A stretch of 64,000 nucleotides of DNA, taken from an uncultured Flavobacteriales bacterium. Its GTDB lineage: Bacteria; Bacteroidota; Bacteroidia; Flavobacteriales; CAJXXR01. The notes under the pieces were generated by a model, which saw only the letters and a list, made by a program, of their open reading frames with translations, did not search any database and was not told the DNA's origin. The DNA lies in contig CAJXXR010000005.1 of NCBI GenBank assembly GCA_913063375.1, positions 62,001 to 126,000 of the forward strand. Direction: 5' to 3'. Each line of letters starts with the position of its first letter. Within the stretch, counting starts at the first letter, position 1. Below are positions 26,648 to 34,579 of this stretch, in pieces. A program made the translations under genes and the position numbers.

Positions 26648-28033
26648 ATGTCTCTAAGTCAACGCATAGAAATTCTATTCAGAAAATTGCTACCAAGCCC
26701 CTTTAGTATTGCGTGGGGATTAACCTTTCTAACTATTCTCTTAGCTCTATTTTTTGGAGATTTTAATACTGAAACGAATAGAACACTTTATGTATTTGAA
26801 CAATGGGAAAAAGGGCTTTGGAAGGTTCCATTAATGAATTTTCTTGTTCAAATGATGTTAATGCTTGTGCTAGGCCATATCCTTGCACTAAGCAAAACGA
26901 TTGACATATTACTCAATAGGTCTTTATCCTTCCTTCAGAACGGCGCTCAAGCTGCAGGATTCGTAACCGTTGTAGCGGTAGTAGTTAGTTTATTCAATTG
27001 GGGATTAGGCCTTATTGTTGGAGCTGTACTAGCTCGGAAAATTGGAGAATATGCACAAAAGAAAAACATCCCAATAAACTACCCTCTTATTGCTGCTGGA
27101 GCCTATTCAGGATTAATGGTTTGGCATGGAGGAATCTCAGGATCGGCTCCTGTAAAAGCTGCAGAAGATGCGCATCTAAAAGAGTTAATGACTGGGATCA
27201 TTCCTCAAGAAAAATTATCCATTTTACCAGATAGTATAGATTATTCGCAGACCATATTTTCTAATATGAATATTGCAGTATCTATTACAGTCATCATTTG
27301 CTTACCCCTATTAATGTATTTTGTAAGTAAACGTACCAAACTAAGTGTTCCCAATCTTACCGTAGCAATTGATCAACCCGTTGAAAAAGAAAATGATCTT
27401 TATTTGGCAGAAAGATTGGACCAATCTCCCATTTTCATTAAAATTATAGGGAGTGGTGTGTTATTATTCTGGTTATACAAAAGCATTGCGCTAAGCCCAA
27501 GCTTTGTAAAATCCATCAATCCAAACCACATTAACCTATTCTTATTGGGCGCATCTCTATTGCTTCATAAGAATATCCAATCCTTTCTCAACGCTTTAAA
27601 TACCGCTATTGGAGGTGCTTCGGGTATACTGATACAGTTCCCATTATACTTCGGTATTATGGGGATCATGAATGGATGCGGGCTTGTTCAGCAAATCTCT
27701 GAAGCCTTTGTTAGCATTTCTACAGATTTCAGTTTTCCTCTTTACACCTTCATGAGTGCCGGATTGGTAAATATCTTTGTCCCTAGTGGAGGAGGGCAAT
27801 GGGCGGTACAAGGACCTATAATAGTACAGGCAGTAGAACAACTCCAAGGAGACCTTTCTAAAGCCATTATGGCACTTTCCTATGGTGATCAACTGACAAA
27901 TATGCTACAACCGTTTTGGGCATTACCTTTGCTAGGAATCACTAAACTGAAAGCAAATCAAATCTTACCCTATACCCTAATCCTATTTTTAGCCGGTGTT
28001 GTAATATTTGGAACTGCTCTAATATTATTTTAG
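26648..28033 (+). CDS. short-chain fatty acid transporter, AtoE family
   Basis: A 461-residue polytopic inner-membrane protein, about eleven hydrophobic segments, of the AtoE/TIGR00366 family, whose E. coli member takes up short-chain fatty acids such as acetoacetate or butyrate. Family features: SPFSIAWGLTFLTILLA at the N-terminus, NWGLGLIVGAVLAR, GAYSGLMVWHGGISGSAP and the signature VPSGGGQWAVQGPI, then YGDQLTNMLQPFWALP. The actual substrate is not known. Its stop is two bases from the thioredoxin start, so the two are co-transcribed. Confidence 0.9.
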   Translation: MSLSQRIEILFRKLLPSPFSIAWGLTFLTILLALFFGDFNTETNRTLYVFEQWEKGLWKVPLMNFLVQMMLMLVLGHILALSKTIDILLNRSLSFLQNGAQAAGFVTVVAVVVSLFNWGLGLIVGAVLARKIGEYAQKKNIPINYPLIAAGAYSGLMVWHGGISGSAPVKAAEDAHLKELMTGIIPQEKLSILPDSIDYSQTIFSNMNIAVSITVIICLPLLMYFVSKRTKLSVPNLTVAIDQPVEKENDLYLAERLDQSPIFIKIIGSGVLLFWLYKSIALSPSFVKSINPNHINLFLLGASLLLHKNIQSFLNALNTAIGGASGILIQFPLYFGIMGIMNGCGLVQQISEAFVSISTDFSFPLYTFMSAGLVNIFVPSGGGQWAVQGPIIVQAVEQLQGDLSKAIMALSYGDQLTNMLQPFWALPLLGITKLKANQILPYTLILFLAGVVIFGTALILF

Positions 28034-28035
28034 TT

Positions 28036-28344
28036 ATGGATTTTAACGAGATTATTAAATCACACCCATTTGTGCTTGTGGATTTCTACGCCGATTGGTG
28101 TGAACCCTGCAAATGGCTAGACACAATACTTCAAGAGGTTGCTGACCATTTTGGAGAGAGACTTAAAATTGTAAAGATCGACATTGAGCAAAATGAAGCT
28201 TTAGCGGAGGCCTTTACAATTAAGAGTGTACCAACCCTTCTTCTGTTTAAAGAAGGAACGCAGATATGGAGATATAAAGGTTTCATGAATACACAAGAAA
28301 CTATAAAGCTATTGGAAGCCTACCATTTTAGCAAAGAGAATTAA
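28036..28344 (+). CDS. thioredoxin family protein
   Basis: A 102-residue thioredoxin-fold protein with active site WCEPCK (residues 18-23) in VDFYADWCEPCKWLD, cis-Pro at VPTLLLF, and no signal peptide, so cytoplasmic. The active site is WCEPC rather than the canonical WCGPC; the Glu will change the redox potential. It follows the AtoE-type transporter with a two-base gap; whether the two cooperate is unknown. Confidence 0.92.
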   Translation: MDFNEIIKSHPFVLVDFYADWCEPCKWLDTILQEVADHFGERLKIVKIDIEQNEALAEAFTIKSVPTLLLFKEGTQIWRYKGFMNTQETIKLLEAYHFSKEN

Positions 28345-28433
28345 ATCCTCTATAAAATCACCAATACCAAACACCTGCCTTATTTCTTGATTTCCAATGC
28401 TTTAATCACTATCTTAAAGCTAAAATCAATATT

Positions 28434-28805
28434 ATGAAAGATATAGGAACCATTGCAAATAGATTAGTGGAATTATGCCGAGCTTGTGAATTTGATACTG
28501 CTATAGATGAACTATATTCAGATGAAATCGTAAGTGATGAACCTACAGGAACACCACTACAGCATATTGAAGGTATTTCTGGCGTTAGAGGAAAAACAGC
28601 ACACTTCAATCAGAATTTTAAAGTCGATTCAATTATTGTATCAGACCCTCTAGTTACAGAGAATGCTTTCTCAATAAAAATGACTTTAGATTGCACTCAC
28701 AAAGAGGCTGGCAAGGTACATATGGAGGAGATTTGTGTATACGAGGTACTAAACGGTAAGATTGCGCATGAACACTTTTTTTATACCCCTCACGCAACTG
28801 CTTAA
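28434..28805 (+). CDS. NTF2-like / SnoaL-fold protein
   Basis: A 123-residue protein with the pattern of the SnoaL/NTF2-like fold: an N-terminal helix RLVELCRACEFDTAIDELYSDEIV, then IEGISGVRGKTAHFNQNF and three or four C-terminal strands ending HEHFFYTPHATA. Members include small isomerases, hydrolases and ligand-binding proteins, so no activity can be given. Preceded by a 90-base gap and followed by a terminator, so probably a single-gene unit. Confidence 0.78.
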   Translation: MKDIGTIANRLVELCRACEFDTAIDELYSDEIVSDEPTGTPLQHIEGISGVRGKTAHFNQNFKVDSIIVSDPLVTENAFSIKMTLDCTHKEAGKVHMEEICVYEVLNGKIAHEHFFYTPHATA

Positions 28806-28852
28806 GATTATTTGCAATCAAAAAGGAAAGGCTCAGAAAAGTCAGACACAAG

Positions 28853-28880
28853 AAAGCCGAGATATACATCTCAGCTTTTT
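28853..28880 (+). terminator. intrinsic terminator after NTF2-like gene
   Basis: 11-bp stem AAAGCCGAGAT / ATCTCAGCTTT with one mismatch and a four-base loop, followed by TT. About 50 bases past the stop codon. Confidence 0.7.
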
Positions 28881-29048
28881 CGTTTGAGAAATTCCTTGTT
28901 TTTACTTTTTAACTTACAACATAGATTATACGGTTCAATAAACTTGCTAAAATACCTGTATTTAATAGCTTTAAATCAATCTAATAAGCCAAAAAGATAG
29001 GAGTGTTTTAACATACATTAACAAAGCCTAACTCATCAAACGTCTTGA

Positions 29049-29064
29049 TATGATCTAGATCATA
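29049..29064. promoter_or_regulatory. Crp/Fnr-type palindromic operator candidate
   Basis: Perfect 16-bp palindrome TATGATCTAGATCATA. Its core TGAT-CTAG-ATCA fits the TTGATnnnnATCAA box of Fnr/Dnr-family regulators except at the outermost bases. It lies 13 bases upstream of the -7 element of the HYC_CC_PP gene, in the place of the missing -33 TTG, which is where a class II activator would bind. Regulator identity is inferred. Confidence 0.55.
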
Positions 29065-29077
29065 AAAATATTTATTA

Positions 29078-29085
29078 TATTTTTG
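29078..29085 (+). promoter_or_regulatory. -7 promoter element for HYC_CC_PP gene
   Basis: TATTTTTG matches TAnnTTTG, 22 bases before the TTG start codon. No TTG at the -33 position; the Fnr-like palindrome occupies that place. Confidence 0.5.
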
Positions 29086-29107
29086 AACTAATTCATTACT
29101 AAGGACA

Positions 29108-29533
29108 TTGAAAAAACTTTACCCCTTATTGCTCGCCATAATGCTACTCTCAAGCAATATGGGATTATCCATCTTCACACACTACTGTGGGGGTAGAGCT
29201 GTAAGTTCAATAATCTCCTTTTCGCATCAACAGTCGTGTTGTAAACAAATCCCAGTAAGTCCCACACAAGCATTCACCACATGCTCCAAAGAAGGAGTAT
29301 CCTCCTGCGCAAATACTTGTTGTCAAGATGAATTACTATATTCTCAAAATACGGACGATTATAGGACCGTAAATACAATTTGTATAGATTACTCTACAGC
29401 TTTCACTAATTCAGCCAGTCCTCAATTCAATTTTCTTTTTGAACAAGACGACCCCGAAATTATTGAAATCAAAAAAATTCCTCCCCTTCTGAAACAGAAA
29501 GATTATATTCTGTTTCAGTCCTTCCTGATATAA
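29108..29533 (+). CDS. HYC_CC_PP family exported protein
   Basis: A 141-residue exported protein of the small Bacteroidota family named after its motifs: HYC at FTHYCGG (about residues 24-30), CC at SCCK and TCCQ, PP at KIPPLL near the C-terminus. The signal peptide MKKLYPLLLAIMLLSSNMG requires the TTG start at 29108; no ATG gives a full signal. The nine or so cysteines suggest metal binding or disulfides in the periplasm. Family members often sit beside TonB-dependent receptors or heavy-metal genes, but no such neighbour is seen here. Function unknown. The stop region contains a perfect 11-bp inverted repeat. Confidence 0.82.
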   Translation: MKKLYPLLLAIMLLSSNMGLSIFTHYCGGRAVSSIISFSHQQSCCKQIPVSPTQAFTTCSKEGVSSCANTCCQDELLYSQNTDDYRTVNTICIDYSTAFTNSASPQFNFLFEQDDPEIIEIKKIPPLLKQKDYILFQSFLI

Positions 29534-29804
29534 AACAACAGCATTCCAAATACAGATCCTGATCTAAACCTTGTCTAGAGTCTTAAGCTAATCACTTTAG
29601 CCTTTTGATTGAGAAAGGGAACTGAACTGGATCTTCATTTCTTTTATTAAAGTTTGGCAGAGTACACATGATGCATTTATCGCCTATCCCCTCTTTTGGA
29701 CGATAGCCTTTATACTGCTTCCATGTAACCAGTATAATTGCCCTACAAGTTTGAATCTCAATTAGAGCATTTACAGTAAATCTGATTGTACAAAAAATAA
29801 TTAA

Positions 29805-31859
29805 ATGAGAAAACAAATACAATTCTTAGGCCTTGCGATGAGCGCTATGTTAGGGATACAATCTTCCAATGCTCAATGTGCAGCTGGAGAGGTAGAATTA
29901 GAATTAACGATTGAAACAGACCAGTATGGATCTGAAGGATATTGGGAAATAGTCCCATCTGGAAATAGTTGTGGCATTGGAACCATTGCATCCGGAGGAA
30001 ATACCGCGGTAGGATGTAACGGAGGAGGCGCTCAAGCCCAATTACCCGGAGGATATGGCAACAACGATGACTTTACTTCAGGTCCACATTGTCTAATTCA
30101 AGGAGCTTCATACGATTTGATCTATGTGGATGATTGGGGTGATGGAGGGTTTGAATTTGAAGTTGAAATCAATGGTTACCAAATTGAAACATTTGAACCA
30201 ATGGCTGGTGGTAATTTCACGCTAACATTCACGGCAGACGAACCACCACTTTACGATATCGAACTTTATAGTATTACCTCTCCTCAACTGTACGATGAAG
30301 AAGGTATAAAACCAATAGAAGGAATTATTTTCAATCATGGAACTGCCACTATTGATTCAGTAGACATCAGCTATCAAGTGGACAACGGTGCAATTTTCAC
30401 AACAACCTTTACTGGTTTAGATCTTGAAAATTATGACGTCCACAACTTCTCTCACCCAGATCTTTGGACAGCAACTAGTGGTGTTCACACCATTAAAACG
30501 TGGGTTTCAAACCTGAACGGGAATACCGATCTAAACAATGATAACGATACTATCATTACTACTTTAGAATTGGGTCTTGGGATTCCAAATACGATTGATG
30601 ATTACCTTTCTATCACACCAATAATAGTTCAAATTGGAAATTCGTCTGATCAGATTGACAAACCGACTGATCTCGATTTTCACCCTTTATTATCTAAAAA
30701 GGAATTATGGGTAATTAACAAAAGAACAGAGTCAACAGGAGGTTCAACTGTTATTTTTAATAATGCCGGAGAGGTAGACCAATCGGATCAACAAAAAGTA
30801 GATGGGAACGCCTGGCATTTTATGTCTCTACCAACAGGTATTGCATTCAGTAAAAACGGGAATTTCGCTAATTCTGCTGGGGTATATGATGCCAATCACA
30901 ATGGAGGAGACCCTTTCACTGGGCCTGCACTTTGGTCTGGAGATTTATCTATTTATGCTGAGCCTTCTGGAGGAAATGGTAGTCATCTGGACATGCTGCA
31001 CGTATCACCATATTCTCAAGGTATAGCCAGTGAAAAAGACAATGTATTCTGGGTTTTTGATGGCTATAGTAATGACATTGTACGTTATGATTTTGTAGAC
31101 GATCATGGACCGGGAAATTCATTTCATGGTGATGCTATCATACACAGATACAACGACTTCTCAGTAACTAGAGACCCAAGCCATAAAGTAGTTAGTCATT
31201 TGGTAGTTTCTGGGGAATGGGTATATGTAGTGAATTATGGAGATCAAAATATCTTTAGAATTCAAATGAATACTGGAAATTTTGGAACTACGCCAACTTT
31301 CGGTCCATTTGAAAGTATTGTGGAATACAAATACATCACAGACTACACGTGGGAAAATGTTGTTGACTCAGGACTAATAGAACCGGCAGGAATTGATATC
31401 ATAGACGATCGTATGATTGTAAGTGATTACGCCACTGGAGAAGTCATCATCTATGACATAGCCAGTATGCCAGCAACAGAATTAGGTCGTATATCAACGG
31501 ATGCACTAGGTATTATGGGTATCAAAATAGGACCTGAAGGTAGAATTTGGTACGTAGATTACGATGCCAATACTGTAAACATGATCACAAAATGGAACTT
31601 AGACCTTGTAGAAAATACATTTGAAAATTCCATTGACATTTCTCCAAACCCAGCCAACCAAAGCTTAATAATAGATTTAGATGGCTTTACGGAAGAAGTA
31701 TTCAACGTTAAAGTTACCGATATAACTGGTAAGGTGATCCTAGATGAAATGCTAAGTAGCAATAAAATCAATACTTCATCTTGGACAAATGGTGCTTACC
31801 TTATGCATATTTCAAATGCCAATCATTCATTTACTGAAAGAGTTATAATAGCGCATTAA
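29805..31859 (+). CDS. T9SS-secreted protein with beta-propeller-like region
   Basis: A 684-residue secreted protein. Signal peptide residues 1-23 (ending SSNAQ); a Cys-containing domain (residues 25-145, with DWGDGGFEFEVEINGYQ) as often seen at the start of Bacteroidota adhesins; a CARDB/Ig-like unit (about 150-260, ITSPQLYDEEGIKPIEGIIF-type); a long region of NHL/YVTN-like blades (DLDFHPLLSKKELWVINK, GIASEKDNVFWVFDGYSND, GEWVYVVNYGDQNIFR, GIDIIDDRMIVSDYATGEV); and a T9SS type A sorting domain (ISPNPANQSLIIDL ... VIIAH). Ligand or enzyme activity is unknown. A terminator follows. Confidence 0.85.
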   Translation: MRKQIQFLGLAMSAMLGIQSSNAQCAAGEVELELTIETDQYGSEGYWEIVPSGNSCGIGTIASGGNTAVGCNGGGAQAQLPGGYGNNDDFTSGPHCLIQGASYDLIYVDDWGDGGFEFEVEINGYQIETFEPMAGGNFTLTFTADEPPLYDIELYSITSPQLYDEEGIKPIEGIIFNHGTATIDSVDISYQVDNGAIFTTTFTGLDLENYDVHNFSHPDLWTATSGVHTIKTWVSNLNGNTDLNNDNDTIITTLELGLGIPNTIDDYLSITPIIVQIGNSSDQIDKPTDLDFHPLLSKKELWVINKRTESTGGSTVIFNNAGEVDQSDQQKVDGNAWHFMSLPTGIAFSKNGNFANSAGVYDANHNGGDPFTGPALWSGDLSIYAEPSGGNGSHLDMLHVSPYSQGIASEKDNVFWVFDGYSNDIVRYDFVDDHGPGNSFHGDAIIHRYNDFSVTRDPSHKVVSHLVVSGEWVYVVNYGDQNIFRIQMNTGNFGTTPTFGPFESIVEYKYITDYTWENVVDSGLIEPAGIDIIDDRMIVSDYATGEVIIYDIASMPATELGRISTDALGIMGIKIGPEGRIWYVDYDANTVNMITKWNLDLVENTFENSIDISPNPANQSLIIDLDGFTEEVFNVKVTDITGKVILDEMLSSNKINTSSWTNGAYLMHISNANHSFTERVIIAH

Positions 31860-31909
31860 TTACAATTTGTTACTAAGGGTTTTTTAAGGTTAAGAATAGT
31901 ACAAATTGC

Positions 31910-31948
31910 AAATAGCCTTCTCATTTAATGGGAAGGCTATTTTTTTTT
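31910..31948 (+). terminator. intrinsic terminator after the propeller protein gene
   Basis: Stem AAATAGCCTTC / GAAGGCTATTT, extendable into the loop with one G-T pair, followed by a run of T to 31948. Confidence 0.85.
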
Positions 31949-32018
31949 GGTAAAAAAAAGAAACGATAAGACGGAATAATTTCCTTTCCAAAAAGTTTCC
32001 AGCAATACCTAAAACGAA

Positions 32019-32058
32019 AAAAGCTTAAACAGTTCTTATGAACTATTTAAGCTTTTTC
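32019..32058 (-). terminator. intrinsic terminator after tRNA-Leu
   Basis: Long stem: AAAAAGCTTAAA / TTTAAGCTTTTT, one mismatch, then AGTTC / GAACT and a TTAT loop. It begins seven bases past the 3' end of tRNA-Leu on the minus strand; its outer arms end in A/T runs on both strands. Confidence 0.82.
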
Positions 32059-32065
32059 TTGTGTG

Positions 32066-32145
32066 CGGGTGAAAGGACTCGAACCTTCACACCTTGCGGC
32101 ACTAGATCCTAAATCTAGCGTGTCTACCAATTCCACCACACCCGC
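32066..32145 (-). tRNA. tRNA-Leu(TAG)
   Basis: 80-base class II tRNA on the minus strand. Acceptor GCGGGTG / CACCCGC; D arm with GGTAGAC; anticodon stem CTAGA / TCTAG around loop TTTAGGA, giving anticodon TAG (Leu); a variable arm of about ten bases (GCCGCAAGGT); T loop TTCGAGT. CCA not encoded. Own promoter and terminator. Confidence 0.96.
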
Positions 32146-32161
32146 TTGTGTTATGTGATGG

Positions 32162-32191
32162 CAAATGTAATACATTTCTATATACTGACAA
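32162..32191 (-). promoter_or_regulatory. promoter of tRNA-Leu
   Basis: On the minus strand: TTG (32189-32191), 19-base spacer, TACATTTG (32162-32169), a full match to the Bacteroidota TTG / TAnnTTTG promoter, with the -7 element 17 bases before the first tRNA base. The best promoter in the window. Confidence 0.78.
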
Positions 32192-32267
32192 GCGATCAGA
32201 AAAAAATATTTTTAACTTTTTCACAAGTATCAGAAAATGAAGGAGAAGTAAATTAAATTTCTTTCTT

Positions 32268-33038
32268 TTAATAGTCTATCTCCACTAAAATAGGGCAATG
32301 ATCTGAGTGTATAGCATCTTTTAAAATGGCTGATCTTGTGATTTTTTCTTTGATTTCAGATGAAACCATATTATAATCTATTCTCCAACCTTTATTTCTT
32401 GTTCTAGAGGCTGCTCTATAACTCCACCAACTATAGCAGTCTGGCTCTTCATGAAAAGTTCTAAAGGAATCTTCAAATCCACCATCTTCCATAAAATGAC
32501 TTAGCCATTCTCTTTCCTCTGGTAAGAATCCTGAAGTTTTCTTGTTGGAAACCGGATTGTGAATATCAATGGCTTTATGGCAAATATTATAATCACCAGA
32601 GATCACAAGATTTGGAATCTCTTTTTTCAATTCAGTTATATATTCAAAGAAGTCCGTTAAGAATTTCATTTTAAACCCTTGACGTAGCTCTCCACTACTT
32701 CCAGAAGGAAAATATACCGAGATTACAGAATAACCTTCATAATCCGCTCTTATCACCCTCCCTTCATAGTCATAGGCTTCTAATCCACAACCGTATTCTA
32801 CGTGCTTAGGTTTTTCCTTCGTAAGAATGGCAACTCCACTGTATCCTTTCTTTTGGGCCGGATACCAATAGTAATGATAACCTAGCTCTGTGAAAATATC
32901 CAAGTTAACCTGGTCCAGGTTTGCCTTCACTTCTTGCAAACAAATAATGTCTGCGTTAGCAGCCTTCGCCCATTCTGACCAGCCTTTCTTTTCAGCGGCT
33001 CTTATTCCATTTACATTGTAACTGATAATACGTTTCAT
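32268..33038 (-). CDS. xth: exodeoxyribonuclease III
   Basis: A 256-residue ExoIII/APE1-type enzyme that cleaves abasic sites and trims 3' ends in base-excision repair. Motifs: SYNVNGIRAA at the N-terminus, ICLQEVKA (catalytic Glu), SGDYNICH (Asp/Asn pair), and the C-terminal SDHCPILVEI with the general-base His. Full length for the family. It follows murI with a 14-base gap and is probably the last gene of the envelope operon. Confidence 0.95.
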   Translation of the reverse strand: MKRIISYNVNGIRAAEKKGWSEWAKAANADIICLQEVKANLDQVNLDIFTELGYHYYWYPAQKKGYSGVAILTKEKPKHVEYGCGLEAYDYEGRVIRADYEGYSVISVYFPSGSSGELRQGFKMKFLTDFFEYITELKKEIPNLVISGDYNICHKAIDIHNPVSNKKTSGFLPEEREWLSHFMEDGGFEDSFRTFHEEPDCYSWWSYRAASRTRNKGWRIDYNMVSSEIKEKITRSAILKDAIHSDHCPILVEIDY

Positions 33039-33052
33039 TCTTAACCTCTATT

Positions 33053-33862
33053 TTAATTACTCCAAAGATCCATCTCTTCAAAAATCAACTCATTCCCAAA
33101 AAAGTGCTCTGTACTTCTAGCAAAAGAGTTGGTATACACCGACATATAAAATTTACTAGCTCCTCTACTGACTTTACAAAGTAGGTCTTCCTTCTGCAAC
33201 ACTACCTTCACCCTTTGAGCAACTAATACAGATGCATCTATTATTTCAACTTTATGATTGAAAAATTCAGCTATTTCATCCTTTATAAGTGGGTAATGCG
33301 TGCAGGCCAATACCATACCTTCAATATGCACCAGTTTTTCATCCTTCAAATATCCTTCAATAATGGAATGGGAGATATCGTTGTGAATAAAACCCTCTTC
33401 AATCATACTGGCAAATAATGGTGTAGCCAACTCTACTACATCCACCTTTGGAAATACAGCATTTATCTTTGTTGAATATACTTTAGATTGAATAGTTCCT
33501 CTCGTTCCTATCACTCCCAGCTTATCAAACATCTGCTCACCAATATAATCCACCAATGGATCTATAACATTGATAACCTCTGCTCTACCCTTTGCAGCCT
33601 TTACAACTTCCTTAAATGCTAGCGAAGAGGCAGTATTGCATGCTATAACAATCACTTTACACCCCTTCTTCTCAATCAGGAATTGCGTAATGGCACTCGC
33701 ATACTGCTGTACAGCCTCTGCAGATTTTTCACCGTAGGGCAGATGAGCAGTATCTCCAAAATAAATGATATCCTCATTAGGAAGCAATTCACGAATGGCC
33801 TTTGCCACTGTTAATCCCCCAATTCCAGAATCAAATACTCCTATTGGACCTTTTTTTGTCAT
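33053..33862 (-). CDS. murI: glutamate racemase
   Basis: A 269-residue cofactor-independent racemase making D-glutamate for peptidoglycan. Both catalytic cysteines are visible: ACNTASS and ACTHYP, with FDSGIGGLTV at the N-terminus and IYFGDTAHLPYG. I chose ATG 33862 (MTKKGPIGVFDSG); the frame opens to a TTG at 33910, but a TAnnTTTG element at 33868-33875 lies in that extension and homologues start here. A terminator separates it from the skp/ompH genes upstream. Confidence 0.95.
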   Translation of the reverse strand: MTKKGPIGVFDSGIGGLTVAKAIRELLPNEDIIYFGDTAHLPYGEKSAEAVQQYASAITQFLIEKKGCKVIVIACNTASSLAFKEVVKAAKGRAEVINVIDPLVDYIGEQMFDKLGVIGTRGTIQSKVYSTKINAVFPKVDVVELATPLFASMIEEGFIHNDISHSIIEGYLKDEKLVHIEGMVLACTHYPLIKDEIAEFFNHKVEIIDASVLVAQRVKVVLQKEDLLCKVSRGASKFYMSVYTNSFARSTEHFFGNELIFEEMDLWSN

Positions 33863-33867
33863 AAGAA

Positions 33868-33875
33868 CAAATATA
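33868..33875 (-). promoter_or_regulatory. -7 promoter element directly before murI
   Basis: Minus-strand TATATTTG matches TAnnTTTG and ends six bases before the murI ATG, so a transcript from here would be almost or fully leaderless. No TTG at the -33 spacing. Confidence 0.4.
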
Positions 33876-33923
33876 CTTTTTTGAATTTTAGTAAAAAGCG
33901 CACCAAACAATTTAGAGCAAAAA

Positions 33924-33956
33924 AAAGCCGCTTCTAATTGTAGAAGCGGCTTTATA
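33924..33956 (-). terminator. intrinsic terminator after skp/ompH gene
   Basis: 13-bp stem AAAGCCGCTTCTA / TAGAAGCGGCTTT with a four-base loop; on the minus strand the right-hand side is followed by a T run. It splits the envelope cluster between the second ompH gene and murI. Confidence 0.8.
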
Positions 33957-33972
33957 TCATTTAAAATTAAGA

Positions 33973-34494
33973 CTATTGCAATCCTAATTTAGCTTTTACT
34001 AAACCCATAACGCTCTTAGAGTCGTCAGCATATACTAAAACACCTGTTTGTCCTGCTGCGTCATAATCTAAGATATAAGCATATCCATTCTCTTTAGCAA
34101 CCGCTGTAATAGCATCATTTACCAATTTCAACAATGGCTTTAGCTTTGCATTTCTATCATTTAATATATCCTGCTGAGATTTTTCGTAGTAAGCCTCAAC
34201 TCTCATTTTCAAATCTTGAATACCTTGAATTCTTGACTCTCTAACGATATCAGTCATTATAGCTTCGTCTGCCTGGTATTTTTGAACCATGGTAGTATAC
34301 TCCATCTCAAGACTTTTAATTTGTGCTTGGGCTAAGTCGCTCTTTTGATTGATCTCTGTCTCTATAGCTTTAAATTGAGGCATTGCCGTAAGCAACTCAG
34401 AAGACCTTACAAATCCGATCTTTTCTTGAGCATTCACAACTGTTGAACTTAGAATAGTAACTGCAACAGTAAGTATGAATAATATTTTTTTCAT
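33973..34494 (-). CDS. Skp/OmpH-family periplasmic chaperone, second copy
   Basis: A 173-residue periplasmic chaperone that carries unfolded outer-membrane proteins to the BAM complex. Signal peptide MKKILFILTVAVTILSSTVVNAQ (ATG at 34494; a longer frame exists but starts far upstream of the signal). The middle is a long coiled coil (about residues 55-125: IETEINQKSDLAQAQIKSLE..., QQDILNDRNAKLKPL). The C-terminal YILDYDAAGQTGVLVYADDS strand pair is typical. Lies directly after another ompH gene and the bamA gene; 85 bases separate the copies. Confidence 0.9.
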   Translation of the reverse strand: MKKILFILTVAVTILSSTVVNAQEKIGFVRSSELLTAMPQFKAIETEINQKSDLAQAQIKSLEMEYTTMVQKYQADEAIMTDIVRESRIQGIQDLKMRVEAYYEKSQQDILNDRNAKLKPLLKLVNDAITAVAKENGYAYILDYDAAGQTGVLVYADDSKSVMGLVKAKLGLQ

Positions 34495-34579
34495 CTTGTC
34501 TTTTTTGTTTATACCAGCGAAAATACTTCTTTTTCGCAAATTTCTTAAAAATTAATCGATCGATTCTAAAGAAATAACA

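Larger units (their letters stand above)
28806..29107. other. intergenic region before HYC_CC_PP gene
   Basis: About 300 bases without a gene. It holds the terminator of the NTF2-like gene (28853-28880), an AT-rich spacer, a perfect 16-bp palindrome at 29049-29064 and a -7 promoter element at 29078-29085. The short open frame covering the first part of this stretch runs through the terminator and is not credible. Confidence 0.5.

Noticed and set aside
28812-29000. 62-codon frame after the NTF2-like gene
   Set aside because: Passes through the terminator at 28853-28880 and has no family resemblance.
29592-29822. 76-codon minus-strand frame before the propeller protein gene
   Set aside because: It overlaps the start of a well-supported gene, has no recognisable domain and no promoter element; likely chance.
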